The notes beneath the pieces were generated by a model that saw only the letters and a list, made by a program, of their open reading frames with translations, did not search any database and was not told the DNA's origin. A DNA stretch of 64,000 nt from positions 124,001-188,000 of the forward strand of contig NZ_JOOA01000001.1 in the NCBI RefSeq assembly GCF_000712055.1, written 5' to 3'. Positions 26,967-39,717 of the stretch are shown one piece after another. The stretch is from Ruminococcus sp. HUN007. GTDB lineage: Bacteria; Bacillota; Clostridia; Oscillospirales; Ruminococcaceae. Within the stretch, counting starts at the first letter, position 1. Every line of letters starts with the position of its first letter. Made by a program: the position numbers and the translations under genes.

Positions 26967-28768
26967 ATGGATGCTCAGACTATTATAAGTCAGGTCATGG
27001 AACAGACTGACCAGGAAATATTCGGTGTATGGTTCCTGATTGGTGCCGCACTTGTATTCTTTATGCAGGCAGGATTCGCGATGGTTGAAACTGGTTTCAC
27101 CAGAGCCAAGAACGCCGGCAACATTATAATGAAGAATCTCATGGACTTCTGTATTGGTACAGTAGTATTCGTATTCATTGGTTTCGGTCTTCTCTTCGGT
27201 GAAGACATGGCCGGAATAATCGGTAAGCCGGGATTTGATATTTTCACTTCATACGGCAGCTTCGACTGGTCAAACTTCGTTTTCAACCTTGTGTTCTGCG
27301 CAACTACAGCTACTATAGTATCAGGTGCAATGGCTGAAAGAACAAAATTCATTTCATACTGTGTTTACTCAGCAATCATCAGTGCGATCATCTATCCTAT
27401 AGAAGCTCACTGGGGCTGGGGCGGCGGCTGGCTCGCACAGTGGGGATTCCACGATTTTGCCGGATCAGCACACATCCACATGGTAGGCGGTATCGCAGCT
27501 CTCGTAGGTGCATCTATCCTCGGACCGAGAATCGGTAAATTCACAAAGAACAAGAAGGGCGAGATCAAGGTAAATGCTATTCCTGGTCACAACCTCACAC
27601 TCGGTGCTCTCGGATGTTTCATCCTCTGGTTCGGCTGGTACGGATTCAACGGTGCAGCATGTACTTCTATAGATCAGCTTGGTTCAGTATTCCTTACAAC
27701 AACAATTGCTCCGGCAGTTGCTACAGTAACATGTATGATCTTCACATGGCTCAAATACGGCAAGCCTGATGTTTCGATGTGTCTCAACGCTTCACTTGCA
27801 GGTCTTGTAGGCGTTACAGCTCCGTGTGACGTTACAGACACAGTCGGCTCAGGTATAATCGGTATTGTTTTCCGGCTTACTCGTTTGCTTCGGCGTATGG
27901 TTCCTCGATTATGTCCTCCACATTGACGACCCTGTAGGTGCAGTTGCTGTTCACATGATGAACGGTATCTGGGGTACAATAGCAGTTGGTCTCTTTGCAA
28001 ATCCGGAAGTTCCGGGTTACAGTCTCGCCGATCAGAACGGAAACGAACTTGCAGGTCTCTTCTACGGCGGCGGTTTCGGACTCCTCGGCAGACAGCTCGC
28101 AGGTATTCTCGCAATCGGCTCTTTCACAGCGGTAACAATGGTTCTTGTGTTCATCATCATTAAGAAAACAATGGGACTTCGTGCTTCAGAATATGAAGAG
28201 ATCACAGGTCTTGACATCACAGAACACGGTCTTATGTCATCATATGCAGACTTCGCTCCTTCACACAGTGATATCGGTCTTGAAGCTGCAAGAGAAGGAA
28301 AATCAGAAAAAGGCAGAAGCTCCTGCAGCTCCTAAGGTTCCTGTTGACAAGGCAATCGAAGTTGAAAACTATGTAACTCCTTCAGCTGACGGCAAGGAAA
28401 AGCTCACAAACGTAGTAGTAATCTTCAAGCAGGCAAAACTCCAGAACTTCATCGAAGCAATGGAAGCAATAGATGTAAAGGGTATCACAGTAACAAACGT
28501 TCTCGGATGCGGAATGCAGAACGGCCAGCGTAACTACTACCGTGGTACTACAGTTGAAATGAACCTCCTTCCAAAGGTAAAGGCAGAGATCGCAGTTTGT
28601 GCAGTTCCGGTTGAAAAGGTAGTAAACGCTGCAAAGTCAGCTCTTTACACAGGTAACTACGGCGACGGCAAGATGTTCATCTACGACATCGAGAACGTTA
28701 TTAAGATACGTACCGGTGAAGAAGGCTACAACGCACTCCACGATTCAGAAGAGTGGGAAAAATCATGA
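26967..28768 (+). CDS. amt: Ammonium transporter fused to a C-terminal PII domain, split by two frameshifts
   Basis: About 599 residues after removing one base from T4 (27868-27871) and A5 (28307-28311); without this the frame breaks inside the transporter at SGLLVCFGVWF and again before the PII domain. Residues 1-430 are the Amt channel (11 membrane segments; FMQAGFAMVETGFTRAKN, GGDHxx-type HIHMVGGIAALVGA, and GWYGFNGAA). A linker rich in Ala/Pro/Lys leads to a PII (GlnB/GlnK-like) domain of about 110 residues: NVVVIFKQAKLQNFIEAM, then a T-loop with GQRNYYRG, and GDGKMFIYDIENVIKIRTGE. PII would gate ammonium uptake in response to ATP/ADP and 2-oxoglutarate. The ATG at 26967 is used, as the one at 26958 is too close to AGAGG. 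Confidence 0.85.
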
Positions 28769-28816
28769 TCTGAAAGGGGGCAGCATTCACGGCCGCCTTC
28801 TCATAAAAGAATTTAA

Positions 28817-30430
<1,614 letters not shown>

Positions 30431-30446
30431 ACTGGAGGAATTAAAA

Positions 30447-32534
30447 ATGGAAAAGGTAACTGAATATTTCGGATCAATGGTATTTGACGAAAGAATAATG
30501 AAGGCAACACTTTCAGAAAAGGTGTACAAGTCACTCAAGAGAACTATCGACCGCGGTACTCCTCTCGATATCTCCGTTGCAAATGCAGTTGCTGCAGCAA
30601 TGAAGGACTGGGCAATCGAAAAAGGTGCTACTCACTACACACACTGGTTCCAGCCAATGACCGGTGTAACTGCTGAAAAGCACGACAGTTTCATCACTCC
30701 GGCACCTGACGGCAGAGTGATCATGGAATTCTCAGGAAAAGAACTTGTCAAGGGCGAACCTGATGCCTCATCATTCCCTTCAGGCGGACTCAGAGCTACC
30801 TTTGAAGCAAGAGGATATACAGCATGGGATCCTACTTCATACGCATTCATCAAGGACGGAACACTCTACATTCCAACAGCGTTCTGTTCATACACCGGTG
30901 AAGCACTCGACAAGAAAGTACCTCTTCTCCGTTCCATGGAAGCACTCAGCCGTCAGGCTATCCGTGTTCTGAAGCTTTTCGGAAACGACACAGTACGCAG
31001 CGTCCGCTGCTCAGTAGGTCCGGAACAGGAATATTTCCTCGTTGACCGTGAAATGTGGAAGAAACGTAAGGACCTCGTAATGACAGGACGTACACTTTTC
31101 GGTGCAAAGCCTCCTAAGGGTCAGGAAATGGAAGATCACTACTTCGGTTCCATCAAGACCAGAGTTGCTGAATACATGGCTGACCTCGACAAGGAACTCT
31201 GGAAGCTCGGCATCCTCGCCAAGACAAAGCACAACGAAGTTGCTCCTGCACAGCACGAACTCGCTCCTATCTACAAGACAACAAACATTGCTGCTGACCA
31301 CAACCAGCTCACAATGGAAGTTATGAAGAAAGTTGCTGAAAAGCACGGTCTCGTTTGCCTCCTCCACGAAAAGCCGTTCGAAGGCGTAAACGGTTCAGGT
31401 AAGCACAACAACTGGTCAATCTCAACAGATACAGGAATCAACCTCCTCTCACCTGGTGAAACACCTTACGAAAATGCTCAGTTTCTCCTCTTCCTCGCTG
31501 CAGTTATCAAGGCTGTTGATGAATATCAGGATCTTCTCAGACTTTCAGTTGCTACAGCAGGCAACGACCACCGTCTCGGTGCAAACGAAGCTCCTCCGGC
31601 TGTAATTTCTATCTTCCTCGGCGACGAACTCACAGAGATCCTCGAAGCTATCGAAAACGACACACCTTACGGCGGCGCGACAAAGGAAAAGATGAAACTC
31701 GGCGTTGACGTTCTTCCTCAGTTCAGCAAAGATACAACAGACCGTAACCGTACATCACCTTTCGCATTCACAGGCAACAAGTTCGAATTCCGTATGCTCG
31801 GTTCTTCAAACAGTATCTCATGCGCAAACATCCACCTCAACGGTGCAGTTGCTGAAGTACTTGAAAAATTTGCTGACGAACTTGAAAAGGCTTCCGACTT
31901 TGAATCTGCTCTCCACGAACTTATCAAGCGTACAATAAAGGAACACAAGAGAATCATATTCAACGGCAACGGCTACGATGACAAGTGGATCGCTGAAGCT
32001 GAAAAGCGCGGTCTTTCAAATCTTAAGACAACAGCAGACTGCATGCCGAAGATCTGCGACAAAAAGAACGTTGAAATGCTCACAAGACAGGGCATCTTCA
32101 CTGAAGCTGAGATCCAGTCAAGATGTGAAATCATGCTTGAAAACTACGTTAAGTCAGTAAACATTGAAGCAGCAACAATGATCGATATGGCACGCAAGGA
32201 GATCATTCCGGCAGTTTCAAAATTCGCTTCCGACACAGCATCCGCAGTTGCAGTAAAGAAGAGCGTATGTGACAGCGCATGCAGATATGAAACACGTCTT
32301 GTTTCAGAACTTACAGATCTTATCGATCAGATGGACGAAGCAACAACCCGACTCGAAGCTGTAGTTGAAGAACTGAAAAAGATCGAAGATGTAAGAAGTC
32401 AGTCAGAATTCGTCCGCGACGAAATGCTTCCTTCAATGGATAAGCTCCGTGCTGCTGCCGATGAAGCAGAAACAAAGACAGCATCAGAATACTATCCGTT
32501 CCCTGCTTACGACGAACTTCTCTTCGGTGTATAA
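30447..32534 (+). CDS. glnN: Glutamine synthetase type III
   Basis: 695 residues, the large GSIII form typical of Bacteroides and ruminococci, unlike the 450-residue GlnA. The ATG at 30447 is preceded by GGAGG (8 nt); the frame extends further upstream into pyrG without a site. Landmarks: [19 protein letters not shown] near the N-terminus, [25 protein letters not shown] (metal-binding Glu), [30 protein letters not shown] (ATP site) and [18 protein letters not shown]. It makes glutamine from glutamate and ammonia, supplying GltB, PurF, AsnB and PyrG encoded around it. A strong terminator follows. Confidence 0.95.
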   Translation: MEKVTEYFGSMVFDERIMKATLSEKVYKSLKRTIDRGTPLDISVANAVAAAMKDWAIEKGATHYTHWFQPMTGVTAEKHDSFITPAPDGRVIMEFSGKELVKGEPDASSFPSGGLRATFEARGYTAWDPTSYAFIKDGTLYIPTAFCSYTGEALDKKVPLLRSMEALSRQAIRVLKLFGNDTVRSVRCSVGPEQEYFLVDREMWKKRKDLVMTGRTLFGAKPPKGQEMEDHYFGSIKTRVAEYMADLDKELWKLGILAKTKHNEVAPAQHELAPIYKTTNIAADHNQLTMEVMKKVAEKHGLVCLLHEKPFEGVNGSGKHNNWSISTDTGINLLSPGETPYENAQFLLFLAAVIKAVDEYQDLLRLSVATAGNDHRLGANEAPPAVISIFLGDELTEILEAIENDTPYGGATKEKMKLGVDVLPQFSKDTTDRNRTSPFAFTGNKFEFRMLGSSNSISCANIHLNGAVAEVLEKFADELEKASDFESALHELIKRTIKEHKRIIFNGNGYDDKWIAEAEKRGLSNLKTTADCMPKICDKKNVEMLTRQGIFTEAEIQSRCEIMLENYVKSVNIEAATMIDMARKEIIPAVSKFASDTASAVAVKKSVCDSACRYETRLVSELTDLIDQMDEATTRLEAVVEELKKIEDVRSQSEFVRDEMLPSMDKLRAAADEAETKTASEYYPFPAYDELLFGV

Positions 32535-32581
32535 TGAAGTGCACGATATCTTCATCCATTTTATTTATATAATGTAAAAGA

Positions 32582-32634
32582 ACCGCTTAAACCCTCGCCC
32601 CTGTCATGAACAGGACGGGGGTAAAGCGGGTTTT
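32582..32634 (+). terminator. Terminator after glnN
   Basis: A two-tier stem: ACCGCTT with AAGCGGG(T) outside, and CCCTCGCCCCTGT with ACAGGACGGGGG inside, followed by TTTT. A further small stem, TTCCC/GGGAA, follows before dapF. Confidence 0.75.
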
Positions 32635-32680
32635 CAGGGTTCCCGTACATAAGGGAAAAATCTTTCGAGGTGAAATAACT

Positions 32681-33525
32681 ATGAAATTTACAAAAATGCA
32701 TGGCTGCGGCAATGATTATGTTTATGTAAACTGTTTTTACGGAAACAGTAACTGATCCGGAAAAAAATCGTCGGAGCCATAAGCGACAGACATTTCGGCA
32801 TCGGTTCAGACGGACTTGTACTTATCTGTCCGAGTGAACTCGCTGACTGCAGAATGAGAATGTTCAATCCGGACGGAAGCGAATCAGAAATGTGCGGAAA
32901 CGCGATCCGCTGTGTCGCAAAATACGTTTATGACAGAAACATCATCCATCACAGTCCGATAACTGTTGAAACACTTGCCGGAATAAAGCGTATTGAAGTA
33001 CATACCGATGAAAACGATATTGCACAGAAGCTGACAGTTGACATGGGTATCCCGATAACAGAAGCTTCTGAAGTTCCTGTAATTGCAGACAGCTCCCCTG
33101 TTACGGATCTTAAACTCAGTGCTTTCGGCAGAAATTTTACATTTACCTGCGTATCAATGGGAAATCCGCATGCAATAACATTCATTGACGAAGACGTAAA
33201 GAGCTTTGAAGTTGAACGCTTCGGAAAGGTCTTTGAAACTGACAAGCATTTTCCAAGGCGTTCGAACATTGAGTTCGTCAAGGTCGTTTCCCCTGAACGT
33301 TTACAAATGCGTGTATGGGAAAGAGGCACCGGTGAAACTCTCGCCTGCGGAACCGGTACATGCGCAACAGTCGCTGCAGCATGCTTAAATGGTATCTCAC
33401 CGAGAAAGCCTGTAACAGTAGAACTTCTCGGCGGCGAACTCGTTATCGAATGGAAAGAAAGCAACAACCACCTCTACATGACAGGTCCTGCTACATTTGT
33501 ATATGACGGAGAATGGAATAAGTAA
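32681..33525 (+). CDS. dapF: Diaminopimelate epimerase, N-terminal part split by two frameshifts
   Basis: 280 residues (the usual length) after removing one T from T5 (32734-32738) and one A from A7 (32761-32767). The corrected N-terminus reads [18 protein letters not shown] then ...[18 protein letters not shown]. Both catalytic cysteines are present: [11 protein letters not shown] and [13 protein letters not shown]. It interconverts LL- and meso-diaminopimelate for lysine and peptidoglycan. It lies 15 nt before dapL, so the pair is an operon. A plain reading that starts at 32854 loses the first 58 residues. Confidence 0.88.
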
Positions 33526-33540
33526 AAAGGAGTAATAACA

Positions 33541-34746
33541 ATGGCAAAATTCAATGAAAATTTTCTTAATTTAAAGGAAAGCTATCTTTTCAGTGAGGTA
33601 GCAAAGAAAGTAAAGGCATTTCAGGACAAGTACCCTGAAAGAAGCGTTATAAGACTCGGCATCGGTGACGTGACACTCCCGCTCGGAAAAAGCGTAGTAA
33701 AAGCCATGCACGAAGCAGCCGACGAAATGGGCAGCGCTGATACATTCCGCGGATACGGTCCGGAACAGGGATATGATTTCCTCAGGGAAGCTATTGCCGG
33801 ATACTACAGATCTTTCGGAGTAGAACTCGACCCTGATACCATCTTCGTTTCCGACGGTGCAAAGTCAGATACGGGTAATATAACCGATCTTTTCTCAAAA
33901 GACAACACCGTACTCATCCCTGATCCGGTCTACCCTGTTTACGTTGATACAAACACGATGAACGGCCGAAACATCATTTACACAGCCGGAAACAAGGAAA
34001 ACGGCTTCCTTCCGATGCCGGACAAAAACGTACACGCCGACATCATCTACATCTGCTCACCCAACAACCCGACAGGTGCATGCTACAGCGAGGCGCAGCT
34101 TAAGGAATGGATCGATTACGCACTTGCCAACGACGCAGTCATCCTCTTCGACTCAGCCTACGAAAGCTTCATCGCCGACCCGGAACTTCCGAGAAGCATC
34201 TATCAGATAGAAGGCGCTGAAAAATGCGCAGTTGAATTCTGTTCACTTTCCAAAACAGCCGGATTTACCGGAACAAGATGCGGATACACCATCGTCCCGA
34301 AAGGCATAGTTTCAAAAGCCGCCGACGGCAGAGAAATGAGTCTTAACAAAATGTGGAACAGACGTCAGTGCACCAAATTCAACGGCGTACCATACGTAGT
34401 TCAGCGTGCCGCAGCATCCGTATTCAGCGAGGAAGGACGTAAAGAAGCAAAGGAAATGACCGCTCACTACATGATAAACGCAAAGATCATATCCGACACA
34501 ATGACAAAACTCGGCATCAACTTCACCGGCGGTATCAACTCCCCTTACATCTGGTTTGAATGCCCGTTCGGCATGAACAGCTGGGAATTCTTCGACTTCA
34601 TGCTCGAAAAAACCGGCGTAGTAGGCACCCCGGGCGCCGGCTTCGGCAAAAACGGCGACCGCTGGTTCAGACTTACTGCTTTTAACAACGAAGAGAATAC
34701 CAGAGAAGCTATGAAGAGGTTTGAGACTTTGTTTGAGGGTAAATAA
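33541..34746 (+). CDS. dapL: LL-diaminopimelate aminotransferase
   Basis: 401 residues. PLP enzyme that converts tetrahydrodipicolinate directly to LL-DAP, bypassing the acyl-blocked routes. Landmarks: RLGIGDVTLPLGKSV, RGYGPEQGYDFLREAI, SDGAKSDTGNI, CSPNNPTGACYSE, and the PLP lysine in CSLSKTAGFTGTRCGY. Together with dapF it completes the path to meso-DAP. AAAGGAG is 10 nt before the ATG. Confidence 0.95.
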   Translation: MAKFNENFLNLKESYLFSEVAKKVKAFQDKYPERSVIRLGIGDVTLPLGKSVVKAMHEAADEMGSADTFRGYGPEQGYDFLREAIAGYYRSFGVELDPDTIFVSDGAKSDTGNITDLFSKDNTVLIPDPVYPVYVDTNTMNGRNIIYTAGNKENGFLPMPDKNVHADIIYICSPNNPTGACYSEAQLKEWIDYALANDAVILFDSAYESFIADPELPRSIYQIEGAEKCAVEFCSLSKTAGFTGTRCGYTIVPKGIVSKAADGREMSLNKMWNRRQCTKFNGVPYVVQRAAASVFSEEGRKEAKEMTAHYMINAKIISDTMTKLGINFTGGINSPYIWFECPFGMNSWEFFDFMLEKTGVVGTPGAGFGKNGDRWFRLTAFNNEENTREAMKRFETLFEGK

Positions 34747-34748
34747 AT

Positions 34749-34795
34749 TACAGCCACTGTATGTGAAATTACTCACATGACAGTGGCTGTTTTTA
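34749..34795 (+). terminator. Terminator after dapL
   Basis: ACAGCCACTGT pairs with ACAGTGGCTGT, with an inner ATGTGA/TCACAT stem, followed by TTTTTATT. Confidence 0.9.
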
Positions 34796-34850
34796 TTGTA
34801 TCTATATTATGTGGTAATATTGATTGGACGCTGGTTCACTATTTTAAGGA

Positions 34851-34922
34851 TGCGCCTTCTGCACTAATTAATAAAAGGGGGCTATCCAGCCCCTTAAACC
34901 CCAGCTGCCATAGGCAGCTAAC
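34851..34922 (-). repeat. R3 3'-flank repeat, copy 1 (terminator of the first AAA/PD-(D/E)XK gene)
   Basis: About 72 bp, nearly identical to 38024-38094. It contains the hairpins AGCTGCC/GGCAGCT and GGGGCT/AGCCCC; the second is followed by TTTTATT on the minus strand, so it works as a terminator. It starts 10 nt after the stop codon of the ATPase gene. The stretch 34796-34850 holds nothing else recognisable. Confidence 0.85.
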
Positions 34923-34931
34923 CTTTATGAT

Positions 34932-36494
34932 TTAAACAACAGCTTCTATCAGTACCTTGTCTTCATACTGAACGGTTTTAATACCTGGTTCCTTGCTCTT
35001 ATTAAAACTGAACGTAAGCATATAACCTTTTTTCAGATTGTAAGAATCAAGATATTCAGACAGCTGTTTTTCGCCATCTTCGTTATACTTAGAACCACGC
35101 CATATTTTTAATTCTATGATATACCTTTTTCCAAGATAATCAATAACTACATCCATACGTCTGCCGTCTCGTGTCTGAGCCTCGATGTAATAGTTGCCGA
35201 TTCCGTTTATTATAGGTCTGAGATATACAAGAAAACATTTTCTTGCATCATCCTCAATGAAATGTTCAGTATTATCACCGTATATTTCATGGAAATGTTC
35301 TGTAAATCTTCTGAAAATAAGTTTCATATCAAGAATGCCGTTCTTAACAAATTCAGGCTTGTCAAATAATCCTGCTTTTGAAATCGGAGTAGCTTTCATT
35401 TCTTCTGAATTGAGCATATCGTTGTACAATCTGGTTTCAAATATTCTGTTTGCTATAACAACTGCACCGTCTTCAATTTTCACAAATCCAAATAATAGCA
35501 ACAGTTTTGTAGGCTCATTATCAGGACTGTATGAGATACGTTTACCTTTAGCTAAAATCTCATACAGACTCATCCGCATCTCAGGATAGTCTTCAAGTTT
35601 ATTGATAAGTGATTCAAACAGCGGAGTATTAGAATTCAGTATCTTCCCTACTGCCTTGATTATCCCCTGTTCATTCCACTCATGTATCTCCTCGTCGATA
35701 AGTTTACAGATACCTGATACAAGCACCGGATACCCGGATGTATAATCATAGATCAGCTTTGCAATAAACTTAGTATTCATCACAACATCATGATCTTTTT
35801 TATAATCATCAAGCATACCTGCAATTCCGTCAACAGTCAGACTCATATTTACATTGAATTCAACTGCAATATTCCATGGACTGTTGTGTTTATGCTCAGA
35901 TTCATCGCGTATCTTCAGCTTAAGATTACGGATATCGTAAACACCTGCAAGGATAACAGACTTGAATGTATCTGAATACAGTCTGTCAAGATAATATCCT
36001 CTTAACTGGGCGAGAAAATCAAGAAATACCTGGTTTGTTGACGGCTGATCAACTTCATCTATAAGAAGAACGACTGGTTTATCAATCGCGCCGCAAAATT
36101 CACTTATGTTATTAAAAAGTTCAACAAGGTCGTATTCCGGAGTAATTGACTGTTTCAGAGTTTCTAAAGCATTAAGCGCCTGTTCAGAACAATTGTTACG
36201 TTTGAATGATGTGATAAAAGCCCTTGCAAATGCAGATGAAAATGTATATTCATCCTTAAACTTAGCTGCACTCATCTGACGCTGGAAGTCCATACCTGCC
36301 ACATAATACTCATCAGATAAATAACCTTCCAAAGCTCTCAGTGTGGTTGTCTTGCCGTACTGTCTTCCGCGGTTGATAATAAAATAATCTCCTTTGCGGA
36401 CCATTTCTTTTATTTCTGCAAGCCGGTCAGTTATATCCACCATGTAATGTAATTCCGGAAAACAGGAACCTGTTATATTAAAGCATCTGCCCAT
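34932..36494 (-). CDS. AAA-ATPase-like protein with C-terminal PD-(D/E)XK nuclease domain
   Basis: 520 residues. N-terminal P-loop ATPase: Walker A in IINRGRQYGKTTTLRAL (about residue 45) and Walker B in KPVVLLIDEVDQPS (about 145). The C-terminal 110 residues are a PD-(D/E)XK nuclease of the DUF1703 type: GRRMDVVIDYLGKRYIIELKIW (Asp, then E-x-K) and QLSEYLDSYNLKKGYML. The family is common and multi-copy in gut Firmicutes and Bacteroidetes; its function is not established and both defence and mobile roles are suggested. A second member lies at 38100-39688, with matching flanking repeats. GGTGG precedes the ATG. Confidence 0.8.
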   Translation of the reverse strand: MGRCFNITGSCFPELHYMVDITDRLAEIKEMVRKGDYFIINRGRQYGKTTTLRALEGYLSDEYYVAGMDFQRQMSAAKFKDEYTFSSAFARAFITSFKRNNCSEQALNALETLKQSITPEYDLVELFNNISEFCGAIDKPVVLLIDEVDQPSTNQVFLDFLAQLRGYYLDRLYSDTFKSVILAGVYDIRNLKLKIRDESEHKHNSPWNIAVEFNVNMSLTVDGIAGMLDDYKKDHDVVMNTKFIAKLIYDYTSGYPVLVSGICKLIDEEIHEWNEQGIIKAVGKILNSNTPLFESLINKLEDYPEMRMSLYEILAKGKRISYSPDNEPTKLLLLFGFVKIEDGAVVIANRIFETRLYNDMLNSEEMKATPISKAGLFDKPEFVKNGILDMKLIFRRFTEHFHEIYGDNTEHFIEDDARKCFLVYLRPIINGIGNYYIEAQTRDGRRMDVVIDYLGKRYIIELKIWRGSKYNEDGEKQLSEYLDSYNLKKGYMLTFSFNKSKEPGIKTVQYEDKVLIEAVV

Positions 36495-36574
36495 TCTTTC
36501 ACCACCTAAGTAACCTTTGTTTCATATCTGTTTATAAATTGCAGATTAAGTTCTCTTAAATAAATTCGATTATT

Positions 36575-36618
36575 AAATCAATTATTATTATAACACAATA
36601 ATCGGATTATAGCAATTT
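36575..36618 (-). repeat. R3 5'-flank repeat, copy 1, containing a promoter
   Basis: 44 bp, 42 identical to 39718-39761. On the minus strand it carries TTGCTA (36610-36615), 17 nt, TATAAT (36587-36592), so both ATPase genes share the same promoter module. It starts 81 nt before the ATPase start codon. Confidence 0.8.
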
Positions 36619-36705
36619 ATCATAAAGATTTAAGAATATGAATTCTCAAAGAGATGATTTTTATCATCAGTTATATTTATTTATTGCCATTATATGGCTT
36701 GCGTA

Positions 36706-36734
36706 TTGAAAAAACCTTCATTTTGTAGTATAAT
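36706..36734 (+). promoter_or_regulatory. Promoter of the lipoprotein gene
   Basis: TTGAAA (36706-36711), 17 nt, TATAAT (36729-36734). Leader about 40 nt. Confidence 0.75.
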
Positions 36735-36778
36735 CTTAGATATTACTTAAATCCGATTGTTATAAAGGAGATAAACAG

Positions 36779-37960
36779 ATGGAACTAAGAAAGAAAGCAG
36801 CATTAATAACAGCTCTGTCTCTGACTGTGTCGCTTTTCGCAGGATGCGGAGCTCTTGACGGAGATGGTATGGAACGCACTGACGTTTCTGTTACTGAAAG
36901 CACCACTGAAACATCTGATGCGGCAGAAGAAGCTGGACAGACTGAAGCGGCAGTTACGGAAAGTACTGAAGTTTCTGAAACAACAGCAGTTACAACTACA
37001 GTTTCTGAGAAAACTGCCAATAAGGAAGCGGCTGATTACGAAGATCTGATCCGTTCTTATTATGAAGCTGAAAACAACAGCGATTACGAAGCATTTATGA
37101 ATTTTATGTATCCTGCAAAGATAGTTGATTACATGTATACCATAAGCGGAATCACTGCAGAATCTATGGCGGAGAGTCTCGGAACAAGTGACAGTCACTA
37201 TGAAGTTACTGAAATTATCAATGAAGGCGAAATAACTGACGAATATCTTGATAATTTCACTATGACGTTTAACGCAATGTACGGTATCTACAGCAAACTT
37301 GAAAGCGAAGGCAGAACTGTTGAAGATCTTACCGACGACGAAAGAGCTGAATTCTCCGGGATCGTTTACGGAGATGTGCCGGAAGCTTATGCATCGGATA
37401 AGTACAAAGCCACAAAAGGATATGACGTTACTGTTCGTTATACTATCGACGGCAAGCCGGATGAGGATTATTTCTACGTATTCTATATCGATGGCGAAGG
37501 CTGGAAACTGACTAATACCATGCGAAAATGGTTGAAAAATGCACAGCAAAGTTCTCTGAATGCCAATGCGAAATCACTATTTACATCCGTAACTACTGCT
37601 CTTATGGAGCTTACATCAGAAAACGAAAATTTATATGAAACATATGTTCTAAGTTCTGATCCTTCTAAAAATTACAATATTCCATCCGGCCTTGATACTG
37701 ATGAACTGTATAATAAGATAGATGAATATTTAAAATTGTATGATGAAGATAACACCTATGATTATGTTGCCTTGATAGTTGAAGGAGTCTGCAAATACAC
37801 TGCCATGCACAAGAATTCTGAAGGATACGGAGTAGGTACATTTCCGCAGCAGACAATACCAGAGAAATCCGGTACAAATATCAGCTCAAAGGAAGTTGAC
37901 AGAATGGGCGATTATACGCTGGATGATATCTACGGAATCTGCGTTGACCTGATAATATAA
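36779..37960 (+). CDS. Lipoprotein of unknown function
   Basis: 393 residues. A lipoprotein signal with lipobox LFAGC (Cys near 22) is followed by a Thr/Glu/Ser/Ala-rich linker (about 30-85) as a surface spacer. The mature part (about 90-393) has a region KGYDVTVRYTIDGKPDEDYFYVFYIDGEGWKL that looks like a small cystatin/NTF2-like alpha+beta fold of the DUF4878 kind; this is only a resemblance. AAAGGAG precedes the ATG. It is the only plus-strand gene in this part of the island and sits between the two R3-flanked ATPase genes. Confidence 0.7.
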   Translation: MELRKKAALITALSLTVSLFAGCGALDGDGMERTDVSVTESTTETSDAAEEAGQTEAAVTESTEVSETTAVTTTVSEKTANKEAADYEDLIRSYYEAENNSDYEAFMNFMYPAKIVDYMYTISGITAESMAESLGTSDSHYEVTEIINEGEITDEYLDNFTMTFNAMYGIYSKLESEGRTVEDLTDDERAEFSGIVYGDVPEAYASDKYKATKGYDVTVRYTIDGKPDEDYFYVFYIDGEGWKLTNTMRKWLKNAQQSSLNANAKSLFTSVTTALMELTSENENLYETYVLSSDPSKNYNIPSGLDTDELYNKIDEYLKLYDEDNTYDYVALIVEGVCKYTAMHKNSEGYGVGTFPQQTIPEKSGTNISSKEVDRMGDYTLDDIYGICVDLII

Positions 37961-37983
37961 AGTAAAAGAATTATTTTAAATAA

Positions 37984-38020
37984 CAAAAAGCCGGTTCAGT
38001 TAAGAATCGGCTTTCTTTAT
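37984..38020 (+). terminator. Terminator after the lipoprotein gene
   Basis: AAAAGCCG and CGGCTTTC form the stem, followed by TTTATG. Confidence 0.7.
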
Positions 38021-38023
38021 GTA

Positions 38024-38094
38024 TGCGCCTTCAGCGCTAATTAATAAAAGGGGCTATCCAGCCCCTTAAACCCCAGCTGCCATAGGCAGCTAAC
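38024..38094 (-). repeat. R3 3'-flank repeat, copy 2 (terminator of the second AAA/PD-(D/E)XK gene)
   Basis: Same 71-72 bp unit as 34851-34922, with one fewer G in a G-run. It begins 6 nt after the stop codon of the second ATPase gene. Confidence 0.85.
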
Positions 38095-38099
38095 ATTTT

Positions 38100-39688
38100 T
38101 TATTCTTCAACCTTCCAGTCAGCAAGAACTCTTTTATCAGAATCAAACGATACACCAATCTTATACAGCTTTCTGCTGTCGGATGCAAACGGAAGAGCAT
38201 ATTTATTGTCATTTATCTGCTTCAGAGCACTGTCGGCACTTTCATCACGTTTGAATTCAAACAGATAGATAAATCCTGAAGTCTGGACTATACAGTCGAT
38301 TCTACCAGAGAAAGTATGTAACTCGCATTCTGTAAACTGACCAAGCAGTGTAAATACGAGATATATTACGGTCTGAAAATAATGCTCGAATGTTGTATCT
38401 GCTGATGAATATGGTATTCTTGCGAAAAGAGCTGTAAAGAAATCTCTGACAGCATCAAGATCTCCGTTTTCTATCTTATCTTCCAGAGTAAATATATCCA
38501 GACCGCTTCCTGGTCTTGCAGAAGGAACATAGACCGGCATAAGGCTTTCATAAAAAGCATACTTCACTTCTTCATTCGGTAAAGCAAGTGTATATCGTCT
38601 TCTGCGGGCATCATATTCAGCAATTGTCAGATAACCACTCTGATAAAGAAGTGGAATAAAATCAAGTGAATCACCTGTATAATCTTTCAGTGTACGTTCA
38701 TTAGCATAAATAGTTTTATCTGAAAATTTTCGAACATCAAAATTATTTTCACGGATCTGTTTCATCAGAAAAGAAGGTGTTCCGGTTTCAAACCAGTATG
38801 CTCCGAATTCCTTGTCGCTGAAAGCATTGATCAGACTAAATGGATTATATAAACACGAACCGTTCTGATGGTAGCGATAACCGTCATACTGCTGTTTCAG
38901 CTTAACTAAACATTCTTCTTTGCTTATATGATGCTTATCAGCCATTGCAGCTATTTCAGGAGCAAAATTATCCCGCAGTTCTTTTTCTGTAATGCCGCAA
39001 ATATCAGAAAAATCTTCGCTTAGAGAGATATCTTTAAGCTGATTAAGGTCGCTGAATATGCTGACTTTATTGAATTTAGTAACACCGGTGATAAATACAA
39101 AGCGAATATATTCGTTACAGCTTTTCAGATTACTGAAAAAACCCTTGAAAGTATTCTTGTATTTCTCCTGTAATTCCTGATCATCAGCCATATCTAGTAA
39201 TGGCTTGTCGTATTCATCTACGAGTACAACGCAGCGCATTCCGGTCTTCTGCTTCACTTTTATAAGAAGATTCTGGAATCTTTCACCGAGCGATTCACTG
39301 TTATCGTTTATATCGTAAAGTTCTTCCCATCTTTTAAGATGCTTAACAAGAACGTTCTCCACAGATGTTTCACTATAGTTTTCACCGTTGAAATCAAAGT
39401 AAAAGACAGGATGCGGATTCCATGCGTCTGCATTTCCTTCTTCAAGCTTTTCGATTGCAAGTCCTGAGAAAAGTTCCTTCTTCCCCTCCCAGTATGCTTT
39501 TAACGCAGAAAGGAAAAGGCTTTTACCAAATCTTCTCGGACGGCTGAGAAAAAAACTGTGCCACATCATGAGCAAGACGGTAGATATATTCTGTTTTATC
39601 GACATAAATGCAATCTTCGTTTCTGAGTATTTCAAAATTTTGCACACTCATTGGAAGCAGACGTTTTTTTTTCAGGCACTGTAAGCAT
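38100..39688 (-). CDS. AAA-ATPase-like protein with PD-(D/E)XK (DUF1703) domain, split by two frameshifts
   Basis: 528 residues after removing one base from A7 (39549-39555) and T9 (39664-39672). The repaired start reads MLTVPEKKRLLPMSVQNFEI then CIYVDKTEYIYRLAHDV, the typical family opening. Walker A is SRPRRFGKSLFLSAL and Walker B is RCVVLVDEYDKPLLD. GYRYHQNGSCLYNPFSLI is also a family block. The C-terminal nuclease has SGRIDCIVQTSGFIYLFEFKRDESADSALKQI (Asp, E-x-K). It belongs to a different branch from the gene at 34932-36494: overall sequence is unlike, yet the flanks are the same. The start at 39688 is almost on top of AGGAG, so an internal ATG at about 39653 may be the true one. Confidence 0.75.
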
Positions 39689-39717
39689 CTCCTTTCTGTT
39701 TGTATATAGCTCAGTTA

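Noticed and set aside
34932..39688. The two AAA/PD-(D/E)XK genes as recent duplicates of each other
   Set aside because: The flanks are nearly identical but the proteins are clearly different, so a recent whole-cassette duplication does not fit.
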